DNA from: Kryptolebias marmoratus
Taxonomy: Eukaryota; Chordata; Actinopteri; Cyprinodontiformes; Rivulidae
Length of the DNA stretch: 64,000 bases
Direction: 5' to 3'
Assembly: GCF_001649575.2 (NCBI RefSeq)
Contig: NC_051434.1
Span: 8,452,190-8,516,189 of the forward strand
Below the pieces are notes generated by a model. That model made no database searches, was not told where the DNA came from, and worked only from the letters and a program-made list of their open reading frames with translations. The translations under genes and the position numbers were made by a program. Numbering within the stretch: the stretch's first letter is position 1; every line of letters begins with the position of its first letter. This document shows, piece after piece, positions 53,529-62,716 of the stretch.

Positions 53529-53560
53529 ACACACACACACACACACGCACACATGCACAC
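53529..53560. repeat. (CA)n microsatellite
   Basis: An interrupted CA run about 85 bases downstream of the TG run at 53404, in opposite sense. Confidence 0.9.
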
Positions 53561-54254
53561 AAAGTGAATGCCAGGGCTGGTCTAGGCGTGGGCCCTTGCA
53601 GACATAAATTGCTTTATTTTAATAGTTGTATGGAAGGGAAGAAAGCGGGAGAGAAAACTGTAAAATACTACAAAGGAACTTTTTTTGGTTGGTTGTCCTT
53701 TTTAATCCGTTCGTGATCGGAAAACTCTCTTTCCACTCCATTCCCCGAGCTTCTTTTTGGAAGACGTGTTCGTATGATTGTCTCTTCCAGGTTGCTATCA
53801 GTAAATAACAGTAAGCATTTGTCTCTCGTATCGCCGCACACACGCCATCTCTCCTCCAGATGGATCATCAAATATGCATTACTCACTCAAAGACACGCAT
53901 TTGCCATTCTCCCCCCTCTCACATTGCATTGATCTAAAAGCGATCGGTTTTGGCGTCTATCGGGCGTCTGTTGGAGAGCGTTTACGACCAAACACGCGGA
54001 TACAAATGCAGCGAAGGGGTCAATGAGTTCACTTTGTTTGCAGGCGACGTGAACGACCACAAATAAACACGCAAGCGCTCGCAAAAAACGCGCACGCAGG
54101 ATCTCTGTCACGACTGTTGTGAGCAGCGCGACCACAATTGTTCTCTTCTTGAACAAAAGGAAGATTATGATTTAACATAAAACACATGGGAGGCTGTTTG
54201 ATGGCATTTTAAAATGATTATAAGGAAAGGGGCGGAGAGGGGAGAGCCAGCCAG

Positions 54255-54370
54255 GGAGGGCAAGAACAAACAGAAAAGTATTATTGGTGAAATTGCTCAA
54301 ACTATTGTAGCAATTAATCTTGCATCTCAAGGGGGAATTGAGAATAAAGTGATGGGCAAACATGAGCAAA
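54255..54370. promoter_or_regulatory. Candidate conserved noncoding element near first coding exon
   Basis: A complex, repeat-free block (around ATTATTGGTGAAATTGCTC and AGCAATTAATCTTGCATC) embedded in otherwise GA-rich low-complexity sequence about 900 bases before the first coding exon. Enhancer status is inference. Confidence 0.25.
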
Positions 54371-54959
54371 GAAACAGCTCTGGTATGTGTTTGATAGCAA
54401 CCCCCCCCCCCTTCTATAACTAAACAGGCGAAGAAAAGACGGGAATAAAAAAAAAAGGTGAAGCGATACGAAGAGAATAAGCACCTAATGAAAGTGAAAT
54501 GGGGTATAAAATGAGAAAGAAAAGCAGACAGAATGAGAGAAAAACAAAGGGCGGAAACAAAAAAGGACTCGAGGTGATGCAGGAAGAGCAAGAGAGATGG
54601 GAAAGGAAGAGTTTGCGAGCCCCGAAAATGAACGAAAAGCAACCGGAAAGACATGCGGGGAAGAGAAATTCGGAGCGCTGAAGGGGATGAATTGCCGTCT
54701 ACAGCCTCGCTCATCCATCTTTCTGATACGGGGTGTTTGGCTTGATGTGGTTGTGTGTTGGCCTCCCTGCTTCTGTCTCCCTCCCATGTCTCTCTCTCTC
54801 TCTCTCTGAGCGCCTCACCCTCCAAGCCCTCGCCGTCTCAGTTCTCTGATATGGTTTTTTCGTTTTGATGTGGTCGTGTGCTGGAGATTCTCACGGATGG
54901 TTTCCATAACGATTAAACAAAAAAATCTCACAACATGTATGTGTATGAGATTCTTCTTC

Positions 54960-54981
54960 ACACACACACACACACACACAC
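54960..54981. repeat. (CA)n microsatellite
   Basis: A perfect CA run of about 11 units, about 270 bases before the first trps1 coding exon. Confidence 0.9.
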
Positions 54982-55253
54982 TCCTGGAAAATCTCTCACA
55001 GCTGACATGTTTCTCATTTGTTGTCTTTTTTTTCCCTCTTTGAAGGGGTTTGCGGTTGAGGATCATCACAGATTTTAGCTTTCATAGAAGTTCATAAATT
55101 AAAATGATCTGTATGAACATTGTACATAAAACAAAATGTTTATCTTTTTAGTGTCTTGACTTGGGAGCTTTTTGCTCCTTTAATCATCCACTTTCCTTGT
55201 TTAACTCTATAGATCAACTGAACCCCTAATAGTGTGTCTTGTTTTGCTTTTAG

Positions 55254-55940
55254 AGATGGTGAGGAAGAAGAATCCCCCTATCCGGAGTGTTGGAGGTGAA
55301 GAGGAGGAGGAAGAAGAGGAAAAGAAGCCAACAGGAGAAGAAGAAGAGGAAGGAGAGGAGGAGGAGAGAGTGGGAGCCGAGGCCGATCGAATAAACCGAC
55401 CCTCTGAACCGGAATCCTCTGAACGGCTCCGAGGAGATGAGGAGAAGGAGGAGGAGGAGGCAGAGAGCGAGTGCATCTCCTCGTTCGCCTCCCCGTCCTC
55501 TGATTGCTACAGTGCTGAGGAGCGAGTGGGGAGGACAGGAGGGGCGAGGGCGAAACAAGTAGGCGCGACGTCGGCCGAGAGGCTTGGGAGCCCGTCGGAG
55601 CCTGATGACGGAGAGGAGGGAGAGAGGAGCCACAGAGACCGAGGGGAGGCAGATCGCCTCACCCCTCCTCTCGCCTTGACCCCCCACCTTCTTCCCCGAC
55701 AGGAAGGAAGGGAGGGGTCGGCAAACGACACCCCTCCGCTATCATCCAGCCCCTCTCCGAAGCTCCAGGACTTCAAGTGCAATGTGTGTGGTTACGGTTA
55801 CTACGGCAACGACCCTGCTGACCTGGTGAAGCACTTTAGGAAGTATCACCTGGGTCTGCATAACCGCACACGGCAGGATGCGGCGCTTGACACACAGATC
55901 CTGGCCCTCCATAACATGGCCCCCCAACACACAAACTCAG
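55254..55940 (+). CDS. trps1: trps1 first coding exon (acidic N-terminus and zinc finger 1)
   Basis: The acceptor is a pyrimidine-rich tract ending in AG at 55252-55253; the ATG follows two bases later. The exon codes residues 1-228 plus one base of codon 229 and ends at CAG before GTAACT. Residues 14-38 are almost all Glu with a few Lys, Gly, Thr and Arg, and 60-73 are again Glu-rich; the remaining linker is Ser/Glu/Arg-rich with no family similarity that I can see. Conserved sequence resumes near residue 170 with the first finger: C175, C178, H193, H198. It continues with HNRTRQDA and ILALHNM, as in mammalian TRPS1. The N-terminal part before finger 1 is some 45-50 residues shorter than in human. 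Another ATG lies in frame at 55232 but upstream of the acceptor, inside the intron, so it is not used. Confidence 0.96.
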
Positions 55941-58900
55941 GTAACTCCTTGTAACGTGTGCCTTTGGCCTTTTTCGGTCCTTTAACCATTATAAACCAAT
56001 GATAGTTTTATGAGCTTTTATTTTTTAGAGCCTAAAGGAGAGCGTTTCATAATCTCTCTTTGAACTTATTGGGAAACAAACAACACACAAACAGTCCCAT
56101 CAGCAGGTTTAATTTAAACCCAGAGCCTTCCTACTGTGAGGCGACAGTGATAACAGGTTCATGAAGTCAGAGAGGCTGATCAAACTTTGAGCCACATGCT
56201 GGTAAAGTTGTGAAGACTGGAGACCAGGGATGGGTTGGGATTTTTGAATTTTCGAAGGTTAGTTAAAATGTGTGAATTTAAAAGAAATAATGCGACCGTC
56301 ACAGTGTTCTTTTACATCGGCACCAGGTAGCGACACGCCAAATAGTTTTTTTGAAGGTGCTTTTCCAGTCAGTGTGCTGTTTTTTTTCTTTACTTAACAC
56401 TTACCGTCCACCCTCCTCTATAAAATGACTACATAACTAAAGGAAAGAAAAACAACTGAGAGCCTTCCAGCATCTGTTTGCCTTTGTAGTTTTATTTTGA
56501 AAGAGATATAAAGTGGAAACTATAGTCACAGGTGAGCTGAACTGTCAAATTTGAAGAGTGATTTTGATTAAAATGCCCATCCCGAGTAGAGACCTGAAGA
56601 AGAACAGGAAATAACTGTCAAACATTCTAACTCTGTCTGTTTTCATTGTAACATGGATCTTTTTTAATAAGAAAAACTAAACTGCTCACATATTTATAGT
56701 TTTTATAGCCCACAAAAGGCTTTTACACTGTGTTTCTTCTCATTTCACTTGCAAGAAAACTCATGAGGCAATTCGCTATTACATATTTACCCTGATCATA
56801 CAGGCAGTATGCCAGTTTGCTTTGCGTTACTTGAAACAGTGATTTATGGATTGCTGATCTGAGAGTTTTCCTTCCAACCAGATGTCGCTTGTGCTCAACT
56901 TGTTTTGCTTCAAGCATTTTGACCCTTCTTGATGCGTTTCCGCCAGTCTAACCCCTTTCTGCGTTTCTGATGCCAGACATACAGACGGGACAGGGGCAGA
57001 GGAGTCAAACCAAAGACCTGGGGAAGACGAGAGCCGATACACAGAATCAGCAGCAAAGGACAATTATGATGAACGGCACATACGACGTACAGGTAAGGTC
57101 TTTAAACCTGTGTTTGTGCTCATGTTATTCACCCATCTATATGTACTTATAGGAAGCTACAATAGAGTAAGCTGTAAGCTGCTTAAAAAAGAAATGCCAT
57201 AGTCATATTAGTAGCAAGTTTTGAAAAGTAGGACAAACAACTGCTGAGTCGTAGCAGTTTTGGTACCTCCTTAGATCTACAAAAGGCCTGCTCTGATGAT
57301 CCAAATAAAGCAAAGTAAAGTTCAGTTTAACACTCATAAAGATCATCAATCCCATAAAAATAGCCCACATTTGCTGTCCCTTTATTTAGTATGTCTGAGA
57401 GGAACATATATTCAGAATTGGTGAAGGTCATTCAGACCTTATCTTTTAAAAAAAAAGTGCTAATTGAAGTTAATGGTGAAATTACGCAAGCAGGCAAACA
57501 AGCAATAAATGAGTAAAGGAAAGGCAAACATGCATACACAAGAAATCCCCTCAAATACATGTAATGTATAGTCAGAAGAAAAATCTTAGCTCCTCTGGGG
57601 GAATTTTTCGTATTTAAGAACTTGTAAGTATAAGATTCACGTTTTACCCAGATTGTAAGTCCAAGGTTATAACACAGGTTTTATACACAACCATTTTTCT
57701 TCTTTTTTTTTAACTATATAAGTCATATGGAGTCAAAGTATTTGTTTTAAAGTATGTTTGCATCTGGTTATTATCAAAACTGACATTCAGGCTTGGATTG
57801 ATTTAGTTAACAGCTCAATTTCACTGTAAATTTGGGACGTTCAGCTCGTACCTGAAGACCGTAATTTACGAGCGAGAGCAAGCTGCAGCTGATTTGTTAC
57901 ATCGAGAGTGCGCTATTTGAACAGTGAGCATTGTTCTGCGAGTTATAAAATTTAATAGACTGACAGATGGATTGAAACAGAGAAGCAGACAAGCAGGGCA
58001 CCTGGCAGACAGGCTTCACATACGAAGCACATGTATGAGCACGCGGCATGCTTCCCAAACCCCTCACGCAGACGCATGCGTTATTTGGAGGGTGTTTTTT
58101 TTTTTTTTAAATATTTAAACGCATGCTTTGCTAATTTCTCAGAAAACGTTGCACAATGACGGAAATGTTACAAATTTATCCACAACTTTTAAATACAGCA
58201 ACATTGGCGTGCTTAAAAAAGTTGCACGCAGTTTAAAGTTGCAGTCTGGGTGTCAATCACTGGTAGGTTAAACATGTTGATTTTTTGTTGTATTCAGCTG
58301 TGTTTAAAATCAAGGGGTCCTAATCAGTGAAATCAACAGCTGTAGACTTGGTCAGGAAAAAAAAACACATTACTTCCACTCAACATTGATTTGCTGTTTC
58401 GACTAATAATAGCATCAAACAAAAACTTCTAAAACATTTGCCGTAAAAAGAGAAGTTTTTTTTTTTTAGACGCTGTTACTTCTGTCGACTTCTGATGGAT
58501 ACCTTCAACAGTCTGAATCAGCTTTAGCAGATGATGTATATGAACTTCCAGTTCTTAGATTTAGAATGTGAAAATAAGTTTTTACACATTCCTATTGCTT
58601 GCTTCTAAGATGAATTAAAAAAAATATATTTCACAGTTAATACTTTGGTTTATGTTACACTCTAGCTAGAGTTCTTTGCCCTATTATTAAGATATTTGTT
58701 CTGTGTTAGTCCACATATTTTTGTAGAATCTGAGTTAGACAGATTGATCTCGGTTGATTAATTAGACAAAGTATTGGCATTAAAAAAGAAAACATCAGCA
58801 TTGTACTGTAGCAGTTAACATGCAGGCACATCTGCTGGCAGCACAGTGTTGTAATCACGTCTTTGAGCCAATCAGTGCTTCCTGTTCTCGGTTTGACACA

Positions 58901-61900
58901 ACACCGGCAGGCCCCAAAGGATGTTCACCAGAATAGGAGGCTGAACTTTGAAGGAGCAGTATTGTATCTACCAGGAGAAATGTTAAAAAATGTAATTTAT
59001 GAACAATTTGGACAGGTGCTTAAAAGGTTTTAATCTTGATGCTCTTCCTACTTTAGACTATCACACCCTGATGTCAGTGTTTGACCAAATTTTGTTCCCC
59101 TTTTTCAAAATATAGAAGATTGTATTGTGTTTGAATAATGAATGGTTATAATTATGAGACAAAAAAACCATCTGTTTTGATTTTAGCAATGCTCTATTAA
59201 AAAACATCTTGGTTGACCTATAAATCAAAGGTTGTCAAGTCAAATTTATTTATATCACACTTTTCAGCAACAAGGCGGTTCAAAGTGCTTGTCAAGAGCT
59301 AAATACAAACTCAAAGTTTTTTTTTTTTTTAAGTCGGCACTTTGTTTTTAGCTCAAGACTGTTAGCTAACCACCTGTGGATTTATTTCTCAGGTATATTT
59401 TCAGTTCTTAAAGTACATTAAATAGCTTCTTTATTCAACTTTAATAATGTCCTCAATTGCTTTTTTGTGCATTCGGACAACTCCAGGTTTGAAAACATCT
59501 GGGTTGAGTGAGCGTAGGAGCTTTGAGTCTTTGTGAACACAAATCTTCAGGTTCTGTATGAGAAGTTGAAATAGGATGATTTAATAGACACGGGGAGTAG
59601 TCCTGGAGTTACTTTTGGTTTAAAGCAGCCGGCTGCTTTAAAAAAAAAAAACAAACTGCGCATGTACACAGTAGTTAAAAGCATATATGCAGACACACAG
59701 ACAGAGAGTTTGAAACAGGAAAATCCAGTGAGCTTAAATTGTCATTATGAAAAAAAAAAAGTGAAAGTGTATATTTTTGAAAAAAAAACAAAATGAAATG
59801 AAAGGGATCTCTATTCTCGCCATCTCTCACTCAATTTTTCTTTCTCCTGCCCACGTTTGGAAAATTCCATGTTGTAATTTGCTAAGACACAAATCCCTGT
59901 CAACCAATGAGATCCTTCAAAAAAATCAGCCTGAAGAGTGACGGGGAAAAAAAAAGAAATGAGTAAGAGACAGATAGAGAAGGAGGAGGAAACAAAAGAA
60001 GGTACTGAAAGACGCAGACAGGGAAGCTGGAGTTCTAATCGACTGTTAGGGAGTCTAATGAAACAGCTGTCAGACATATTTAAGGCTTTTTATTCTCCTC
60101 TCCGATTACGCTCGTCTTCGTCTCCTCCTCACTTTTTCAGTTTTGACTTTTATTTTGCTCACTTTTCTGACGTTACTTTATCTGTTTTTCTCTAACTGCT
60201 CAATTTGCTTTTCATCCATCTCTCGTGTCTTTCTTCTCCCCACTTCTGCACGTTTTCCTCGACTTGTCCTGTTTGCCCTTTGTCGTTTTTATCATGTTCT
60301 CTTTTTTTTGTCTTTGTCAGTTCTGCTCAGAGAAACAAATTGAGTTTGGGTCTTTACTAACTGGCTGCAGGGTGAAGTGGGCTGTGAGATCACACGTGAT
60401 TTCAGTTTTGTCCCACAGTCTCTCTCTTTTATGTAAATGTTTTCTAAAATCGTTTTTTCACAATTTTGTGTTGATTAACTTAAAAAAACAACAACATTCT
60501 ACTTTAAAATGCCTCAATCTCAATCAGTTTCTCTCCAAAAATGTTTGTTATGAGCAGAAATTTGAAGGAAAACTCACAAATGTCATTGTTGTCTCCATGC
60601 AGAAATTAAAAATTTTTTTTTGTTATTTCAACAAAAGAAATGGAGACCAATAGACAGCTGGTCTGGGGTTCAGCATATTAATAATTTTTAATGTTTTTCT
60701 GGCATAAACCACCAGATAAGGCTGCTTCCTAACTCATTTTTGGAAATGTATGTGAATTATTTTAAAAAACTGATGTGAACTGCCTTTCTGTCCCTCACCA
60801 GGTGACGTTGGGTGGCACGCTAATAGGAATCGGCCGAAAAACCTCTGATTGCCAAGGGAACACTAAGTACTTCCGCTGCAAGTTCTGTAACTTTACATAC
60901 ATGGGCAGTAATTCCTTGGAACTTGAACAGCATTTCTTGTCCTCACATCCCAACAAAGTCAAAAGTCCACCAACCACCCCGCTGATGGTTGCCAATGACA
61001 ACCAGTTAAAGGGGAGGAGTCAAATCTCAGACGGGGCCGAGGGAGTGGCGATACGAGCCGAGGACGACTCTTTGGTCGGGTACTTTATCCCAGTCAGGGG
61101 ATGTTCGGACTCTTCGGGCTGGGCGGGGGAGGCCGGTCGAGGAGCCGCGGGGGCGTGTTATTGGTGTAAATTCTGTAGCTGGAGTTGTGAGTGGTCAGGG
61201 GGTTCGGCGAAGCTTTTAGAGCACTATGAACAAAGACACAGGGTGAGCGCAGGGGGCGCTGCGAGCCCCAACAACTTGACTCTTGCCGGAATGGACAGAG
61301 AGAGGGACAAAGGGGGAAGAAGAGACGGAGGCGATCACATGGCATCCAAAGGACGTAAAGATCAAATGTCAAGCCCGTTCACCACCAGCCAAGGTAAAGA
61401 AAAGGGGGAAAGTACGGCAACATGTGGTAGCAAGCTTGAAGTCACTTTGCTCGTTGTTTCATAAAACCTTCCTGTCATCTGCTCCCAGGAGACTCGAACA
61501 GCAGTGACTCCGAAGCAGTCGTGACCAGTTATAACTGTCAGCTGTGTGACTTCCGTTACTCGATGGCGCACAGTGCGGACGTGATCATCGTGGCTCCGTT
61601 GCTGCTGCACTACCAGCACAACCACTCCATCCACCGCTGCTGCATTCAGCACTGTGCGTACTGTCCTCAGGGCCTCTGCCAGCCACAGAAACACCTGGGG
61701 GAGGTAAGATAAATAAACTAATACGTTATTTGTTGTTGTTGTTTTCTCTGCAATTAGTTGGGACGTAAAGATACGATGTATATATGACCAAGTGAGAGTT
61801 AATTGTTGCAGTTTCTCGCCTTGTTAAAATTCCCTTGCTTCTCCCAATCTACCCACACACACTCCCTGGCCTCCTATCTGCCAGCTGCCAAACAATGCCG

Positions 61901-62716
61901 TCTCAGCTGCTAAAAATGCAAAAAGGATTATTAATATTTGAGGGTTTTATTAATAATTCCCATTAATTTTGATTGCTGACTTCCAACGTTTTTGATGTGC
62001 TTCAAATTAATGATATAGGAACCGTATTTCCACTGCTAACTACAGCATCCAAACATTGAGGCAGCTGTTTCACTAAACTCACGTCTAATTTGTCTCGGTA
62101 GGTGTCCCACCCTTTCGCTTGTCGGAGGTCTACCTGTCCTAAATGCTGTTCAAAGTTTCCTCAGCTCACTAAACAGCAGGATGCCATCAGTTCCAAACCC
62201 GCCACCTCCACCTCCCCGAGTGCGACCCCTCCTAACCCAAGAGGTGACCCCGGTGTGATTTCTGGTTCAACCTTTCACCCCTCTAACCCAGCACATCCTG
62301 TTGTCACACAAGGTATTAAAGCACGGCTTGCTGTGCTGAAAATAAATAACATTTGCTGTTATTTTTTTTTTTAAACACGTCTACAATCAACAGGTTCTGC
62401 GTTTGAAAACTTGTTGGTCTAAATCGAAGGTCATAAAGTGGTTTGATCTAAAGTTTTCCTGCTTTTTTTTTTTAGGTGTCACCCATTTGTGCGACCAGTG
62501 TGCGTTTGCCACCACTGACATCGACATGTTGCTGCAACACTATGAAGGCTGTCACACCCTGATCAACCTAAAGGGGGCGCCCCCACAGGTCAAGTCTGAG
62601 GAGGAAGGTGGGGGAGACAAGGACGGAGGGAGAGGAGGGGTGGGAGAGAGGCAGTACTCGTGCACGAAGTGTAACTTTATCACAGAAGTGGAGGAAGACC
62701 TTTTTAGACACTACAG
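55256..62716 (+). CDS. trps1: Trps1 zinc-finger transcriptional repressor, 5' coding part, six exons, continues past window
   Basis: TRPS1 is a nuclear repressor that binds GATA sites and controls chondrocyte, joint, hair and kidney development. The exons join as 55256-55940, 56977-57092, 60802-61393, 61489-61703, 62102-62312 and 62476-62716, all with GT-AG introns and matching phases (1,0,1,0,1,2), giving 686 whole codons. Recognition rests on the start MVRKKNPP, the block GYGYYGND, the block LNGTYDVQ, IGIGRKT followed by [33 protein letters not shown] and the KHLGE block, all diagnostic of TRPS1. Fingers seen: residues 175-198, 293-316, 389-413, 481-510, 612-633 and the start of one at 669-685. 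The GATA and Ikaros-type fingers must lie to the right. The human protein is about 1,281 residues, so roughly half is present. The start at 55256 has G at -3 and G at +4. Confidence 0.97.
55941..56976 (+). other. trps1: trps1 intron between coding exons 1 and 2
   Basis: A 1,036-base phase-1 GT-AG intron. It carries a hAT-like nonautonomous element at 56225-56585. Nothing else was recognised. Confidence 0.92.
56225..56585. mobile_element. hAT-like nonautonomous element in trps1 intron
   Basis: Terminal CAGGGATGGG on the left (56225) and GCCCATCCCGA on the right form short inverted ends of hAT type. The flanking octamers CTGGAGAC (56217-56224) and GTAGAGAC (56586-56593) agree at six of eight positions, as expected for an aged 8-base target duplication. 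About 360 bases, no ORF. Related sequence lies at 17853. Confidence 0.55.
56977..57092 (+). CDS. trps1: trps1 coding exon 2 (NGTYDVQ linker)
   Basis: A 116-base exon, acceptor AG at 56975-56976 and donor GTAAGG at 57093. It completes Asp229 and codes up to Gln267. Most of it is a polar Gln/Arg/Thr-rich linker with no fold. Its last eight residues, NGTYDVQ preceded by Met, match the sequence just before the exon boundary in mammalian TRPS1. The phases (1 in, 0 out) fit both neighbours exactly, which supports a real exon despite its small size and weak conservation. Confidence 0.93.
59235..59312. repeat. Fragment of a common teleost interspersed repeat
   Basis: GTCAAGTCAAATTTATTTAT, CACACTTTTCAGCAACAAGG and GGTTCAAAGTGCTTG are the hallmark of a very abundant fish repeat. 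Only the conserved core of about 75 bases remains. Confidence 0.55.
59619..59642. repeat. Perfect 24-base palindrome
   Basis: Centred on 59630/59631 (arm TTTAAAGCAGCC) and followed directly by an A-run. No matched function is known to me. Confidence 0.9.
60802..61393 (+). CDS. trps1: trps1 coding exon 3 (zinc fingers 2 and 3)
   Basis: A 592-base exon from the acceptor CAG at 60799-60801 to the donor GTAAAG at 61394. It codes residues 268-464 plus one base. It opens with [14 protein letters not shown], close to the mammalian sequence. Finger 2 has C293, C296, H311, H316; finger 3 has C389, C392, H408, H413, followed by a Gly/Arg/Asp-rich linker. The motif VGYFIPV between the fingers corresponds to VGYSVPI in human. 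The open frame runs past the donor to a stop at 61462, so an ORF caller would extend it wrongly; the conserved continuation ([10 protein letters not shown]) is in the next exon. Confidence 0.96.
61394..61488 (+). other. trps1: Short trps1 intron between coding exons 3 and 4
   Basis: A 95-base phase-1 intron (GTAAAG to CCCAG) with an in-frame stop at 61462. It interrupts a region that I recall as uninterrupted in the human gene. Confidence 0.94.
61489..61703 (+). CDS. trps1: trps1 coding exon 4 (zinc finger 4, Cys/His-rich block)
   Basis: A 215-base exon, acceptor CCCAG at 61484-61488, donor GTAAGA at 61704. It completes Gly465 and codes 466-536. The finger has C481, C484, H505 and H508/H510, and is followed by a second Cys/His cluster ([16 protein letters not shown]) that is typical of TRPS1 and ends in KHLGE. 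No stop or frame shift is present. The 95-base intron before it contains an in-frame TAA at 61462, so reading straight through is not possible. Confidence 0.96.
61704..62101 (+). other. trps1: trps1 intron between coding exons 4 and 5
   Basis: A 398-base phase-0 intron (GTAAGA to GGTAG), AT-rich in its middle, with no recognisable element. Confidence 0.93.
62102..62312 (+). CDS. trps1: trps1 coding exon 5 (PFACRRSTC block and Ser/Pro linker)
   Basis: A 211-base exon, acceptor GGTAG at 62097-62101, donor GTATTA at 62313, coding residues 537-606 plus one base. Its start [10 protein letters not shown] matches YPFACRKSNC of the mammalian protein. After that it diverges into a Ser/Thr/Pro-rich linker with no recognisable fold. 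In human this linker is shorter and richer in Leu and His. Confidence 0.93.
62313..62475 (+). other. trps1: trps1 intron between coding exons 5 and 6
   Basis: A 163-base phase-1 intron (GTATTA to TTTAG) with a 3' T-run. No other content was seen. Confidence 0.93.
62476..62716 (+). CDS. trps1: trps1 coding exon 6 (zinc finger 5 and most of finger 6)
   Basis: A 241-base exon, acceptor TTTAG at 62471-62475 after a T-rich tract, donor GTGAGC at 62717. It completes Gly607 and codes 608-686, with two bases of Arg687. Finger 5: C612, C615, H628, H633. Finger 6: C669, C672, H685, with its last His in the next exon beyond the window, where RAHSCYKC is expected from the mammalian protein. The two fingers are joined by a Lys/Glu/Gly-rich linker containing QVKSEEE, which resembles a SUMO-acceptor consensus (V-K-S-E); that is inference only. 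Confidence 0.95.

Larger units (their letters stand above)
25429..55253 (+). other. trps1: Long intron upstream of the trps1 start-codon exon
   Basis: About 30 kb bounded by a GTAAGA donor and a pyrimidine-rich TTTTAG acceptor. It contains two copies of the dimeric repeat, two TTAA-type miniature transposons, many CA/TG tracts, several AT-rich blocks that look like conserved noncoding elements, and one unexplained terminal-exon-like ORF at 52148. The acceptor end is certain; the donor is a candidate. Confidence 0.5.
57093..60801 (+). other. trps1: trps1 intron between coding exons 2 and 3
   Basis: A 3.7 kb phase-0 intron, AT-rich, with a fragment of a common teleost interspersed repeat near 59235, a 24-base perfect palindrome at 59619-59642 and several A/T homopolymer runs. 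No additional exon was seen. Confidence 0.93.

Noticed and set aside
54172..54825. 217-codon ORF on the minus strand
   Set aside because: It is the complement of a purine-rich tract; the translation is Phe/Ser/Leu-skewed low complexity with no domain and no splice context.
55250..55687. 145-codon minus-strand ORF opposite the first trps1 coding exon
   Set aside because: Shadow of the GAG-rich Glu tract; the opposite strand reads as Leu/Ser/Phe runs.
60225..60653. 142-codon ORF just before coding exon 3
   Set aside because: Intronic; Phe/Ser/Leu-rich low complexity, and the frame does not match the TRPS1 family.
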